In this document: in pieces, positions 28,388 through 38,211 of the stretch
How the letters are laid out: each line of letters opens with the position of its first letter
How positions within the stretch are numbered: the first letter of the stretch is position 1
Origin: Acidobacteriota bacterium
GTDB lineage: Bacteria; Acidobacteriota; Blastocatellia; RBC074
NCBI GenBank assembly: GCA_018268995.1
Contig: JAFDVL010000054.1
Coordinates: 1-64,000 of the forward strand
DNA length: 64,000 nt
Direction: 5' to 3'
Program-made: the position numbers and the translations under genes
Notes under the pieces: generated by a model
Told to the model about the DNA's origin: nothing
What the model saw: the letters and a program-made list of their open reading frames with translations, nothing else
Database searches by the model: none

Positions 28388-29647
28388 TTATCCTTTAATC
28401 CGTTCAATCTCGGCCCCCACAGAACGCAGCTTCTCTTCAATCTTCTCGTAGCCACGATCAATGTGATAGACGCGATCAATCCACGTTTCGCCTTGTGCAG
28501 CCAGGCCAGCCAGGACGAGCGAAGCGGAGGCGCGCAAATCTGAGGCAATCAGCTTTGCGCCTGTCAGCAACGTTGGGCCGTGCGTGTGACATTGATGCCC
28601 ATGCACACGCAGGTTGGCACCGAGCCGCTGCAATTCGCTGACGTGCATGAAGCGATTTTCAAAGATTGTTTCATTGATTTCTGCATCGCCTTCGGCTTGT
28701 GTCATCAGCGTCAGATATTGCGCCTGCATATCGGTTGGGAAGCCCGGATACACTTCCGTGGTCAAATCCACGGCGCGCAGTTGCCCATTGCCTTTGACGC
28801 GTAAGGTCGTTTCGTTAACCTCTTCGATTACGACCCCGGCATCACGTAACTTATCAAGCACAGCAGTTAAATGCTGCGGATTGCAATCCGTGATGATCAG
28901 TTCGCTGCGCGTGATGGCAGCCGCGATAATTAAAGTCCCCGTTTCAATCCGATCCGGGATAATGGTATGAATGGCCCCACCGAGTGCGTTCACGCCTTCA
29001 ATAGTGATCGTGCTGGTGCCTGCGCCTTCGATGTACGCGCCCATTTTCGTCAGTAAATCAGCCAGGTCGCTAATCTCTGGTTCGCAGGCAGCGTTGATCA
29101 GGCGTGTTGTGCCTTGTGCCAGCGTCGCAGCCATCATCAGGTTTTCAGTGCCCCCCACAGTCACCATCTCAAACTCAATGTCTGCGCCTTGCAAGCGGTC
29201 GGCGCGGGCTTGCACGACACCGCCTTGTAATTCGATCTTTGCCCCCATCTGCTCTAGTGCCTTCAGGTGCAGATCAATGGGGCGCTGGCCAATAGCGCAA
29301 CCGCCGGGCAAGCTGACGCGGGCCTCGCCAAAGCGCGCCACAAGCGGCCCCAGCACCAGAACAGAAGCACGCATAGTTTTGACCAGTTCGTACGGCGCTT
29401 CGCATGCATCCACCGTGCCCGCGTTAATCTGGTGCGTACGCAGAGCAGGAACCAGAACAGTACAACCCAGGTCTTCCAACAAACGGCGCATCGTAATCAG
29501 ATCACGCACATAGGGCACGTTATGCAAGGTTACTGTTTCAGGCGTCAGAAGAGCCGCGGCCAAACAAGGCAAAGCGGAATTCTTGGCACCGCTGACAGCG
29601 ACAGTTCCGCTTAATTGTTTCCCGCCGACAATACGAAATTTATCCAT
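28388..29647 (-). CDS. murA: UDP-N-acetylglucosamine 1-carboxyvinyltransferase
   Basis: A 419-residue enzyme, the normal length for MurA. It transfers enolpyruvate from PEP to UDP-GlcNAc in the first committed step of peptidoglycan synthesis, in the cytoplasm. The start [20 protein letters not shown] with the [10 protein letters not shown] helix is classical. The catalytic cysteine is present in [16 protein letters not shown], so the enzyme should be fosfomycin-sensitive in principle. Other signatures are [14 protein letters not shown] and [15 protein letters not shown] second cell-wall gene, murB, lies 22 kb away. The ATG has no strong ribosome site in view. Confidence 0.97.
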   Translation of the reverse strand: MDKFRIVGGKQLSGTVAVSGAKNSALPCLAAALLTPETVTLHNVPYVRDLITMRRLLEDLGCTVLVPALRTHQINAGTVDACEAPYELVKTMRASVLVLGPLVARFGEARVSLPGGCAIGQRPIDLHLKALEQMGAKIELQGGVVQARADRLQGADIEFEMVTVGGTENLMMAATLAQGTTRLINAACEPEISDLADLLTKMGAYIEGAGTSTITIEGVNALGGAIHTIIPDRIETGTLIIAAAITRSELIITDCNPQHLTAVLDKLRDAGVVIEEVNETTLRVKGNGQLRAVDLTTEVYPGFPTDMQAQYLTLMTQAEGDAEINETIFENRFMHVSELQRLGANLRVHGHQCHTHGPTLLTGAKLIASDLRASASLVLAGLAAQGETWIDRVYHIDRGYEKIEEKLRSVGAEIERIKG

Positions 29648-30367
29648 AGTTTTATGCTTGTAGACTTCAATTTACGATGCGCAAACTGTAGTCGAAACAG
29701 GCCGGAAAGAACAGCAGGAACAGGGCTGATCGGGAAAAAGTCGGGACGCTTTTGCGCTGTTTTTTTTCGCCGCATTTCCTTTTACCTGGCCAAACTTTCA
29801 GCGAAATGGAAAAGTGCGTATTCGCGCTGGATCAGCGATTGACAAAGTTTGTCACCAGGATTAACGTATGCGGCGTTAGCGAGTCATACAAAACAACTCT
29901 CCCCTGTTGCAAATCCTGATTCTTCCTGAGCGATAAGCTTCGTTTCGTGGTGAGAAGCCCTCTTTTTCAGGAGGGATCAAAGCACTGAATCAATGGATGA
30001 GTCTGTTTCGATGGTGCGCTAGCCTGCCGCTAATCTCAGTTTCCCCCGCGAGGTTAAAGGCCCCGAATAACCTTTCCAGGAATCACGATAAGAGCCGGAA
30101 GCAGTAAAAAGAGCCACATCCTGTTTCCTCAGTAATTCTTCAATGTGTCCAAATACGGTGAGACCTCAGGGTAACTTGAGAACCTGCGGTTTATGGTGCT
30201 TTAGACTCAGGTCCCTCGGTCATTTCCATAACAATCTTGTTTGCTACTGCCTATAGGCTTACGCGTGTTTACGTGTGAGCCATAACGCCCCGGTTGAGCC
30301 GGCAGCCCCAGCGGCCTCACCACGTTACTTCTGCTTGCTCTTTAACCATCTCGTATGGAGGTTTAAG
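29648..30367. other. 720-bp divergent region upstream of murA and the triplicated protein
   Basis: No credible coding frame. It holds short hairpins, including GCTTACGCG/CGTGTGAGC around 30257-30280 (with G-T pairs). It must carry promoters for both flanking genes; no consensus pair is clear. Confidence 0.45.
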
Positions 30368-32689
30368 ATGAAAGTCAGAATCGTGTATATGACAGTGCTG
30401 ATCACAGCCTGTTTACTCTCTAATCTTAGTCTGCGAGTCCCCACTCAATCCGTCGTACAAGCGCAAGCCAATTCCAATTGCCCGACGACTGAAGTGCCAT
30501 CTACTGTAGTGGGAAGAGCGGGTTCCGTTGAAGATCAATTCATGCTTCGCGAGCCGTTGCGTCTGGCACTGGTCAATCCCGATGGGGATGCCTCTTTCTT
30601 TGCGACCAACGATACCAATTTTGGTGGCAACGCAACCTTGCCACGTATCGCGCAAACAGGTGGCAGCGCTAAAGGGTTACGGATTTCCAGTCCTCGCGGC
30701 AGAACCGTCGCGATTTCATGCCGCGAATCTTTCTGGGATATTAACTTTATGCTGGCTGGATTAGGCGCAACAGCCGGAGATCGCGTGCGGCTGTTCATGC
30801 AGCCCGATGCCATCGGCAGAGGCGCAATCAATTTGGCGACCTTTCAGATTGCAAACAACAGCGGCGGGGCCAATCTGACCTACCTTGAGCCAAGTGCCAA
30901 GCTCTACGGCAACGGCCATATCCAGCAAAACGTCGGTGCCTTTTTCCCCTACATCATTGGGGCCGGGCAAAGTGGACGGCGCACCGATCAAATCACCATT
31001 GCGCTTTCGATGGACCCACGTGCGCCAACGATGGGCTGTATGCACCTTGGAGTTGAAATCACGCGTGACGGTGGCCCTGGCACCAGCACAATTGCTTTCA
31101 ATAGTTTCGTCTTAGTCCGCGAAGGCCCAAGCAATGGATCAGGCACAGGATTGTTCACCGGGCAAAACGGAACCTATCCAACTCGACAGCCTTGTGATCG
31201 CGCTTGCCCAACCTGCAAGCCCGGATGTGAACGAGCCACCGTTCCAATGACCACTGTCGGATCAAACAACGAGCAGTTTTTATTACGTGATCCTTTCCGT
31301 TTCACCTTAACGGGAGCCAGGGGCAACGCTTCATTTTTTGGCACGAACGACTTGAATTTCGGCGGCAATGTTACGCTCACACGCATTGCCCAGGCGGGTG
31401 GTGTTGCACAGGCATTACAAGTCGCGGGCGTAGGAAGCACGGCAAATGCGTTAGCCTGCCGCGATCACGTCTGGGATGTTAACTTTATGCTGGCGGGTTC
31501 GGGAGCAACAGCAGGAGATCGCGTGCGCCTGTATCTGCAACGAAACGAAGACGGCGGGCCACGGGTTGATTTAGCCACCTTCGTTGTGGCGGCAGGTGGC
31601 GGCGGTGCCAACCTCACACAATTGGAATCGTCTGCGAAGCTGTATGCAAATGGACACGTCCAGCAAAATGTGGGCGCGTTCCTGGGTTACAACATTCCGG
31701 CAGGCTCCAGCGGGCAGCGCACCGATCAAATCACGATTGCGCTTTCGATGGACCCGCGTGCGCCAACGGCAGGATGCCAATTCCTCGGCATTGAAGTGAT
31801 TCGCGATGGCGGCAACGGCACCACGACCGTCGCCTTCAATTCCATTGTCGTCGTGCGAGATGCCTCGAATACCGCAACCGGCGTCGGATTATTCACCGGA
31901 CAAATCGGCACCTATCCAACCAAGCCTGAGTGTGCGCCGGGTTGCCCGTCCTGCTGTGCCTCCACCGAGGTGGTCACTACGGTCGTTGGAAAAGCCGGAT
32001 CAACAGAAGATCAATTTATGCTGCGCGATCCGCTAAAGTTCACGCTACTTGAACCTGATGGAGATGCAAGCTTCTTTGCGACGAACGATGCGAATTTTGG
32101 CAGCAACGCCATTCTGAGCCCAATCGCTCAGGCAGGCGGCAGCGCCAAAGGGCTGCGGATTTCCAGTCGTGGCGGCAGAACCCTGGCGCTTTCATGTCGT
32201 GAATCCTTCTGGGACATCAACTTTATGCTGGCTGGCGCAGGAGTCACGGCAAGAGATCGGGTGCGATTATTTATGACACCCGATGGCCGACGACAATTCG
32301 ACCTGGCACGCTTTGCTATTGGCGCAGGTGGAGCAAATCTGACCTATCTGGAGCCGAGTTCAAAGCTCTACGGCAATGGGCATATCCAGCTTCCGCCCGG
32401 CGCATTCCTGCCCTTCAACATCAACGCCGGAGCCAGTGGACGGCGTACCGATCAAATCACGATTGCGCTTTCGATGGACCCGCGCGCTCCAACGATGGCG
32501 TGTCTGCATCTGGGTGTAGAGATCATCCGCGATGGAGGCGCAGGAACCACTTCTGTCGTCTTCAATACGCTGGTGCTCGTCCGCGAAGGCCCAAGCAACG
32601 GGTCAGGCACAGGATTGTTCACGGGACAAAATGGAACCTATCCGACCCGACAGCCATGCGACCGTGCCTGTCCGAAATGTGATCTTTAA
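30368..32689 (+). CDS. Secreted protein built from three tandem modules with Cys linkers
   Basis: A 773-residue protein started at 30368 (GGAGG upstream); the longer frame from 30275 has none. The signal peptide ends near VVQAQA. Three modules of about 245 residues follow (about 38-287, 288-530, 531-773). Each has the order: VVGRAGSVEDQFMLR, SFFATNDTNFGGN, CRESFWDINFMLAG, DRVRLFMQ, SSAKLYGNGHIQ, GRRTDQITIALSMDPRAPT, then LFTGQNGTYPT and a CxxxCxxC linker (such as CDRACPTC). Modules 1 and 3 are nearly identical in nucleotides with mainly silent changes; module 2 is more diverged. I recognise no named family. The regular Gly/Asn-rich strands suggest a beta-sandwich; the linker cysteines may form disulfides outside the cell. 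A strong terminator follows. Confidence 0.85.
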   Translation: MKVRIVYMTVLITACLLSNLSLRVPTQSVVQAQANSNCPTTEVPSTVVGRAGSVEDQFMLREPLRLALVNPDGDASFFATNDTNFGGNATLPRIAQTGGSAKGLRISSPRGRTVAISCRESFWDINFMLAGLGATAGDRVRLFMQPDAIGRGAINLATFQIANNSGGANLTYLEPSAKLYGNGHIQQNVGAFFPYIIGAGQSGRRTDQITIALSMDPRAPTMGCMHLGVEITRDGGPGTSTIAFNSFVLVREGPSNGSGTGLFTGQNGTYPTRQPCDRACPTCKPGCERATVPMTTVGSNNEQFLLRDPFRFTLTGARGNASFFGTNDLNFGGNVTLTRIAQAGGVAQALQVAGVGSTANALACRDHVWDVNFMLAGSGATAGDRVRLYLQRNEDGGPRVDLATFVVAAGGGGANLTQLESSAKLYANGHVQQNVGAFLGYNIPAGSSGQRTDQITIALSMDPRAPTAGCQFLGIEVIRDGGNGTTTVAFNSIVVVRDASNTATGVGLFTGQIGTYPTKPECAPGCPSCCASTEVVTTVVGKAGSTEDQFMLRDPLKFTLLEPDGDASFFATNDANFGSNAILSPIAQAGGSAKGLRISSRGGRTLALSCRESFWDINFMLAGAGVTARDRVRLFMTPDGRRQFDLARFAIGAGGANLTYLEPSSKLYGNGHIQLPPGAFLPFNINAGASGRRTDQITIALSMDPRAPTMACLHLGVEIIRDGGAGTTSVVFNTLVLVREGPSNGSGTGLFTGQNGTYPTRQPCDRACPKCDL

Positions 32690-32713
32690 GGATTAATTTC
32701 CTTCGATCCATCT

Positions 32714-32748
32714 GCCACTGCTGGTAATTCGCCAGCAGTGGCTTTTTT
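32714..32748 (+). terminator. Intrinsic terminator after the triplicated protein gene
   Basis: Perfect 11-bp arms GCCACTGCTGG (32714-32724) and CCAGCAGTGGC (32732-32742) are followed by TTTTTT (32743-32748). Confidence 0.93.
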
Positions 32749-33042
32749 ATTCGCTGCCAACGTTCGTAATGTGGCATTCCATTGACAGGTAAGGCGATCA
32801 GTCATAGACTCCATTCACCGGCAACAAGCGGTCACGCATTTAGCTACAACACGAGATTTCTGAATCTGAGTGTTGGCTTGTCTCATTGAAAGACAGGCAC
32901 ACTTTGATTATCTGTCAACGACTTGTAAGCATCAGACCTCACCGATAAAGCAATCCCCCTGAATTTTGGAATTGTACGACTTGGTTTCTGTAAAAATGCC
33001 AGGCAGCTTAGTGATGTGATTGAATCAGGAGTCCCAGGAAAA

Positions 33043-35508
33043 ATGTCGCGTCTTCAAAAAATCCCACAAGGCATTGTCCTTTCGCTTCTCAGTTTGTGTC
33101 TGACTGTGAGCGGAATGCTTGTGCCTGTGCCCCAACTATCGGCACAAGTCCGTCAAACCTCATCCAAACAACGGAGCATAAAAACCAGGGCCAAAGCCCG
33201 TCCGCACCAACGGACGCGCGCCCTGAAAACGCAGAAGGTTGCGCAGATTCCAGTCCCCAAAGCTGAGGAAGAAGCGGAAGAAGAAAACGAATTTGAAGAC
33301 GTAGAAGGGCGTCAGCAATGGTTTAATTTTGAGCGCTCCTATCCCTTCGGCGAAATGCCATCGGAGGGACGACGGACAGCGTGGGAAACTATCGCCGCCA
33401 GCAATCTTGAAGCCACCGCTGAAGCAGGGATTCCAACCTGGCAACATATCGGCCCGATGCCAACGCGTTCTGATCTTTATGCAAACTGGGGAGACACCAG
33501 TGGTCGCATCAACTCAATTGCGATTTCCCCCGCCAATCCCCAAATCGTGTTGGTCGGAGCATCAACTGGCGGCGTATGGCGTTCAGAAGATGGCGGCGAA
33601 ACGTTCAAGCCCGTTTCCGATAATCAGATTGATTTAGCTGTCGGGTACATCGCATTCGCCCCCAGCAACCCCCATGTAGTTTATGCCGGAATGGGCGATG
33701 CACATGGCGGATACAACGGCAGCGGCGTGCTGCGTTCGACTGATGCGGGCAAGACCTGGGCGCGAGTGAATAATAACTCGCTGCCTTCGCCCGGTCGTAT
33801 CTTCCGCCTTGAAGTTGATCCGAATGACGCGAATCGCGTGTATGTTGCGCAATATACTCGTTTGATAGACGGCGTATTATTTTCCAGTGGATTTTATTAC
33901 TCGACAGATGGAGGCGTGAATTGGAAGCGAACTTTAGTGGGGCTTCCCCGCGACCTCGTCATTCACCCAACCAACGCCAAAATCATTTATGCAGGCATGG
34001 CGCGGGTAGATCAACCTGCCAATTCGCCTGCCGGGCTTTATCGCTCCACCGATGGCGGGGAAACCTGGGCACGGATTTACACCGCTCCGTACACGTCAAC
34101 CACGGATATTCGCGCCGCCGTCACGCCTTCTGACCCAAACAGAATTTATATTTATCTGGGCGGTTTTCCGGCAAATTCCACCACCCGTGAATTGCGGCTG
34201 GTAACAAGTAAAGACGGTGGTCAGACCTGGGAAAATCGTGTTTTGAATTCGCTGATTGACACCGGTCAATTCGGCTATAACACTTATTTTTATGCTGACC
34301 CGGCGCGGGCAAATACGCTTTACATCGGAACGAGAGACATTTACAAAAGCATTGACGGGGGCGCGACCTGGGCCAACCTCAACAACAATTTCAGCGTGCA
34401 GGGCCGTTACAATCCGCTGATTTCCAACGCGCACCCCGACCAGCACGCGCTGGCGTTTTTGCCGGGCAATTCCAATGTGTTATTCATTGGAAATGATGGC
34501 GGATTGTATAAATCCACCGATGCGGGCAAAACATTTCAATCCAGGAATCAAACCTTATCTTTGTCGCAATTTGTCGGGATCGCTATCAACCCCGGTAACC
34601 CGCGCATCACCTTGGTCGGAGCGCAGGACAACGGAACCCAGATGCGCTTCGCCAATGGGCAGTGGGAAGAAATTATCAGCGGAGACGGCGGGCAATGCAC
34701 CTTTAGCCCAACGGATCCAAACCTGCTTTTTACGACCTATGTGCGTGGCGACATTTACCGCTTTCGGCAGGTCGCCTTCAATAGACAAGTCGGCAGCCAG
34801 CAAATCTTCGGCGAATTCGACACGCCGCGCGTCCAATTTTATCCCCCGTTTGCCAGCACCAAAGATGGGCGGCTGTACTTTGGAAGCTGGCGACTTTTCC
34901 TGAGCCGCAACCAGGGCGTTACGTGGTATACACCGGGATGGGGCTTTGATTTAACCAGAAATGCGACCGACACCATCACGACGATTGGCGTCAGCGACAT
35001 TACCCCCAACATCATCTACACCGGTTCATCGCAGGGCCGCGTGATGATCACGCAGGACGATGGTGAATCCTGGAGCGACATCACAGCAGGGTTGCCCAAT
35101 CGCACAATCAAAAGTATTACGACAGATCCGAAAAATCCGGCGATTGCTTACCTGACTGTCTCTGGCTATCTGGCCGGTCACGTCTGGAAAACCACGAATT
35201 ATGGCGCAAGCTGGAAGGACGTCAGCGGCAACCTGCCTGATATTCCAACCAATGCTTTCGTATTTGATCCACTTACTCCCGGCGTGCTTTACGTCGGGAC
35301 TGACATCGGAGTCTTTCGCTCCACGAATGACGGGCAAACGTGGGAAGTGCTCAATCAGGGAATGCCGCCTGTCATCGTGACCGCTTTGGCTTCGCATCCG
35401 TCAGGAATTATTCAAGCCGCAACGTACGGGCGGGGAGTGTATGAACTCAACCTGAAGACAAATGCGGCAGACGATTCATTGCCCCAAACCACACGCAAGG
35501 AGAATTAA
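33043..35508 (+). CDS. Secreted BNR/VPS10-like beta-propeller protein
   Basis: An 821-residue exported protein started at 33043 (CAGGA just upstream; GTG at 33016 is a weaker alternative). The signal peptide ends near LSAQ. A basic stretch (RSIKTRAKARPHQRTRALK) and an acidic stretch (EEEAEEENEFED in part) follow, then BNR/Asp-box repeats in at least nine blades. Examples are STDAGKTWAR, STDGGETWAR, SKDGGQTWEN, SIDGGATWAN, STDAGKTFQS, TQDDGESWSD, STNDGQTWEV. The fold is the sortilin/xyloglucanase-type propeller. No sialidase catalytic arginine triad or glycosidase acid is evident, so it may be a binding rather than enzymatic propeller. A PEP-CTERM gene starts two bases after its stop. Confidence 0.88.
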   Translation: MSRLQKIPQGIVLSLLSLCLTVSGMLVPVPQLSAQVRQTSSKQRSIKTRAKARPHQRTRALKTQKVAQIPVPKAEEEAEEENEFEDVEGRQQWFNFERSYPFGEMPSEGRRTAWETIAASNLEATAEAGIPTWQHIGPMPTRSDLYANWGDTSGRINSIAISPANPQIVLVGASTGGVWRSEDGGETFKPVSDNQIDLAVGYIAFAPSNPHVVYAGMGDAHGGYNGSGVLRSTDAGKTWARVNNNSLPSPGRIFRLEVDPNDANRVYVAQYTRLIDGVLFSSGFYYSTDGGVNWKRTLVGLPRDLVIHPTNAKIIYAGMARVDQPANSPAGLYRSTDGGETWARIYTAPYTSTTDIRAAVTPSDPNRIYIYLGGFPANSTTRELRLVTSKDGGQTWENRVLNSLIDTGQFGYNTYFYADPARANTLYIGTRDIYKSIDGGATWANLNNNFSVQGRYNPLISNAHPDQHALAFLPGNSNVLFIGNDGGLYKSTDAGKTFQSRNQTLSLSQFVGIAINPGNPRITLVGAQDNGTQMRFANGQWEEIISGDGGQCTFSPTDPNLLFTTYVRGDIYRFRQVAFNRQVGSQQIFGEFDTPRVQFYPPFASTKDGRLYFGSWRLFLSRNQGVTWYTPGWGFDLTRNATDTITTIGVSDITPNIIYTGSSQGRVMITQDDGESWSDITAGLPNRTIKSITTDPKNPAIAYLTVSGYLAGHVWKTTNYGASWKDVSGNLPDIPTNAFVFDPLTPGVLYVGTDIGVFRSTNDGQTWEVLNQGMPPVIVTALASHPSGIIQAATYGRGVYELNLKTNAADDSLPQTTRKEN

Positions 35509-35510
35509 TC

Positions 35511-36107
35511 ATGTTCGCCCTTAGATTGGTTTTCGGTTGCTTGCTGCTTCTCACCTCGATGCAGCTTTTTGCCGAACCAGTAACCCTCACCTTCAACGAA
35601 CTATCCTCACGACCAGTCAATGGTGTCAGCATTGCAGGAGTAACTTTTGGCTATAGCATCAATGGCCAGGCTTCGACTCTGGCTGTTTATGGGGCAACGA
35701 TTCCCGGTAACACGGCCAACGTGCAATCTCCAGCATTAGTGGGAAGCACTCAGGGCATCCTGACGATGGATTTCGCAGGCATCACTAATGCTTTAAGCTT
35801 CGGGATTGCCTTCAACAGTTTCAATACGCTCAGCCCCGGATTGACCATTCAGCTTTTTGATGGTTCGCTAAATCTGATTCGCAGCACTAACGTGACAACG
35901 CTTGCCACCAACTCCTTTACCGGAGCGCTCTTCAGCCAAAGCAATACACAGATTTCACGGGTTGTGGTGACCTTCAACCAGAACGTCTCCACCTTTGCAT
36001 TGGATAATCTCAGTTTCAATGCGGTGCCAGAGCCTGCTGCGCTGATCTTACTGGGAAGCGGGTTGGCGGTCTTGGCGGCTCTAACGAAGCAACGAAAGCG
36101 AAAGTGA
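35511..36107 (+). CDS. PEP-CTERM sorting-domain protein
   Basis: A 198-residue exported protein. The signal peptide ends near LFAEP. The mature region is rich in Ser/Thr/Asn with beta-strand character (ATIPGNTANVQSPALVGS, SNTQISRVVVTFNQNVS). The end is a full PEP-CTERM signal: VPEPAALILLGSGLAVLAA followed by KQRKRK. Exosortase/EpsH systems recognise this signal and cleave at the PEP motif. Its AAGGAG ribosome site lies inside the last codons of the BNR gene, so the two are co-transcribed. No exosortase is present in the window. Confidence 0.9.
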   Translation: MFALRLVFGCLLLLTSMQLFAEPVTLTFNELSSRPVNGVSIAGVTFGYSINGQASTLAVYGATIPGNTANVQSPALVGSTQGILTMDFAGITNALSFGIAFNSFNTLSPGLTIQLFDGSLNLIRSTNVTTLATNSFTGALFSQSNTQISRVVVTFNQNVSTFALDNLSFNAVPEPAALILLGSGLAVLAALTKQRKRK

Positions 36108-36226
36108 AAGCGACTTCCAGAAACGTCCATCTGCGTAGCGTTGAAGTTAGAAGCCTGCTTACTTTTCTGTATTTTCCTGGACGTTCTTGACTTGAATCCA
36201 GTCATTGCTGATGATGCAGCAACGTT

Positions 36227-37759
36227 ATGACAAGCAAAGCCGCTTCGCCGTTGCTCAGTTTTTGTGATCACCTCAGTTCGTTTTCAGAAACAACGAATGT
36301 CCCGGCAATTTGGGCCAATCGCGTATTGGTGATCGGGGTAGTTTTGTTTGCGATCAGCCTCCCCCATTCCATTGCCGCCATCTGGATTAGCTTGAGTTTA
36401 TGCCTGGTCGGCTGGATGGTGCGCGATCTTGCCGCCCGAAAATTCTATTTTGTCCGAACCCCGCTGGATTGGCCGCTGCTGGGTTTTGCCGGTCTGACGA
36501 TAATTTCATCGCTGGCTTCTGCGGAACCAGCGATCAGCCTACCGAAAACGCGCAGCCTTTTTATTTTCGCCGTGCTTTACTTATGCGTGACCAATCTGCG
36601 CGCACGGGCAGTCAACATTCTTTTGGGATTGCTGCTCGCGTCCGGCCTGGCAGGTGTCCTGTTTAGCTTTGGAGAGAAAATCATCGGGCGCGGAATGATT
36701 GTCACTTCGATTGCGCACGACAGTCCGCTTGCCACCAGCCAATTGCAGACAGGCGATGTCATTTGGATGATCGGGCGCAAGCGGGTCAGTTCGCTGGAAG
36801 AAGCCAATCAAATCCTGCGCCAGCAACCAACCGATAAGCTTATCGAAATTGAAGCCTTGCACGCGGGCGATCCATTGCCCGTTGAGTTGCGCATCACGGA
36901 CGCACTCAAGGCACAAACCAATCCGCTCGGCATCAATGTTGACGGACGCAGTCGCCGCTTTCGCATCTCCGGCTTTACGCGCCACTTCCTGACCTATGCC
37001 GAGCAGATGCAGATTTTCGGCTTATTGCTGTTTGGATTGCTAGTGGCAAGAGGAACAGGTGTGACGGAACCACAGAGCCACGAAGCCACAAAGCAAGCAT
37101 CTCTTCTCGCTGGCCCTCCATCGCTCCCTCTTCCCTTCTCTCTGTCTCTCTTTCTCTTCGCCTTGTTCTCTCTCGCGCTGATTCTCACAGCCTCACGCGC
37201 CGTCATCGCCGCATTTTTGCTGGCACTGGTACTTACGTCCCTGCTGGTAGCCAGCCGCCGGATTGCGCTAATCACGCTGGCAGCAGCGTTAACTTTTGGA
37301 AGCATCGCAGGCTATGTGCTGATTTCCACGCGAACTTCCAGTGCCATCAATTTTGCCGATGACAGTTCATCGCGGCGCATCGGGTATATGAAAGCCGGAT
37401 TGAAACTAATCCCACAGCATCCGTTGCTTGGCGTTGGAATGGATGCCCATAAAAAGCATTGGAGCGAATGGGGATTCCCTGGTGATTACATCACGCACAC
37501 ACACTCGACCCCCATTCAACTGGCGATGGAACGAGGACTGCCCGCGTTTGGATGTTTCGTCTGGTTGCTGGCAGCGATGGGGTTGTGGCTGTGGCGCAGT
37601 TACAAACAGCAGAAAAATCCGCTGGCGCTCGGTGCATTGGCAGCGCTGCTGGGCTTTGCGCTGAGCTCGCTGACCAATTACAACTTTGGCGATTCTGAGG
37701 TCGTGATGCTCCTGCTGTTCCTCGTTGGCCTGAGCGTTCTGGCAGAAGCCCGACCGTGA
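36227..37759 (+). CDS. O-antigen ligase/polymerase-like protein with an embedded PDZ domain
   Basis: A 510-residue membrane protein of the Wzy/WaaL superfamily, with about ten helices. The C-terminal Wzy_C-type periplasmic loop is visible as PQHPLLGVGMDAHKKHW with the HTHSTPIQLAMERGLPAF phrase, which carries the conserved His and Arg region. Between the fifth and sixth helices a PDZ-like domain is inserted (about residues 153-228): SIAHDSPLATSQLQTGDVI, RKRVSSLEEANQIL and EIEALHAGD. PDZ domains bind protein C termini, unusual for this family. The enzyme should ligate or polymerise glycans at the periplasmic face. Monocistronic; start ATG lacks a good ribosome site. Confidence 0.88.
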   Translation: MTSKAASPLLSFCDHLSSFSETTNVPAIWANRVLVIGVVLFAISLPHSIAAIWISLSLCLVGWMVRDLAARKFYFVRTPLDWPLLGFAGLTIISSLASAEPAISLPKTRSLFIFAVLYLCVTNLRARAVNILLGLLLASGLAGVLFSFGEKIIGRGMIVTSIAHDSPLATSQLQTGDVIWMIGRKRVSSLEEANQILRQQPTDKLIEIEALHAGDPLPVELRITDALKAQTNPLGINVDGRSRRFRISGFTRHFLTYAEQMQIFGLLLFGLLVARGTGVTEPQSHEATKQASLLAGPPSLPLPFSLSLFLFALFSLALILTASRAVIAAFLLALVLTSLLVASRRIALITLAAALTFGSIAGYVLISTRTSSAINFADDSSSRRIGYMKAGLKLIPQHPLLGVGMDAHKKHWSEWGFPGDYITHTHSTPIQLAMERGLPAFGCFVWLLAAMGLWLWRSYKQQKNPLALGALAALLGFALSSLTNYNFGDSEVVMLLLFLVGLSVLAEARP

Positions 37760-37835
37760 GGAAGGGCGTCGTTGTATTTGCTCACTAGGTTTCGGTTGAG
37801 ATTTCACCCCTAAATCTTTTTTGAAAAATTTTTAT

Positions 37836-37968
37836 CTTTTTCTCCAGTTTTATTTTGTAAACGCCGCTATAGCCAGTGAGAGCAGCCAGACGCCCCGATT
37901 GCTCTATTGTTGCATGTAAGACTCCGGTCTTACCCCGCCGGCAGCGCAGAAGCATTAATAGAGCAGGT
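37836..37968 (+). ncRNA. Structured intergenic element, copy A
   Basis: It shares ordered words with the element at 45774-45902. These are CTTTTTC-TCCAGTTTT, CCGCT, GTGAGAGCAGC, a GCCCyGAT block, a central hairpin and CCGGCAGC. Here the central hairpin is GTAAGAC-TCCG-GTCTTAC (37916-37933, perfect 7-bp stem with a four-base loop), and outer pairing GCTCTATT/AATAGAGC closes around it. The two copies differ in sequence where they pair, which is what a conserved RNA structure would do. It starts 77 nt after a stop codon. The strand and function are inferred. Confidence 0.4.
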
Positions 37969-38098
37969 TTGGCACAGGAGCGCGCCGCTGAACGGCTAGA
38001 TGTTATACGCTGAGGCGACCGGAACCGCTCGCGTATTTCGTTGGCCCCGAACCGCGAGCGCTCTCCTGCTCTCTCTCCGACTTCAGGCGCTAAGAATT

Positions 38099-38190
38099 TT
38101 TACCGCAAAGGTTCAAAGCGGCAAAGAATCAAAGAGGCTAAGTTTATAGTTGCTCTTTGATCCTTTGCCGCTTTGAACCTTTGCGGTAAA
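38099..38190. repeat. Long inverted repeat of CAAAG words
   Basis: 38-nt arms, 38099-38136 and 38153-38190, pair at 37 of 38 positions with a 16-nt loop. The left arm reads ACCGCAAAGGTTCAAAG followed by more CAAAG words at 8-9 nt spacing. It is just downstream of the alpha-2-macroglobulin stop (minus strand) and could form a terminator-like hairpin. A sister element is at 62628-62719. Confidence 0.85.
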
Positions 38191-38211
38191 TCATTTGTTC
38201 AGATTCTGACC

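Larger units (their letters stand above)
37760..38211. other. 452-bp convergent region with two structured elements
   Basis: It lies between the O-antigen-ligase-like gene (+) and the alpha-2-macroglobulin gene (-). It holds the structured element at 37836-37968 and the long inverted repeat at 38099-38190. A further pair, CGCTCGCG (38027-38034 region) and CGCGAGCG (38053-38060), can also fold. No coding frame is seen. Confidence 0.6.

Noticed and set aside
29648-30367. Small gene or riboswitch in the murA divergent gap
   Set aside because: Frames are short and start without signals; hairpins are weak.
33160-33447. Minus-strand frame within the BNR gene
   Set aside because: Shadow of the real gene, as are many long frames opposite the A2M and TonB genes.
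33043-35508. Active sialidase annotation
   Set aside because: BNR repeats are clear but catalytic residues of sialidases are not evident.
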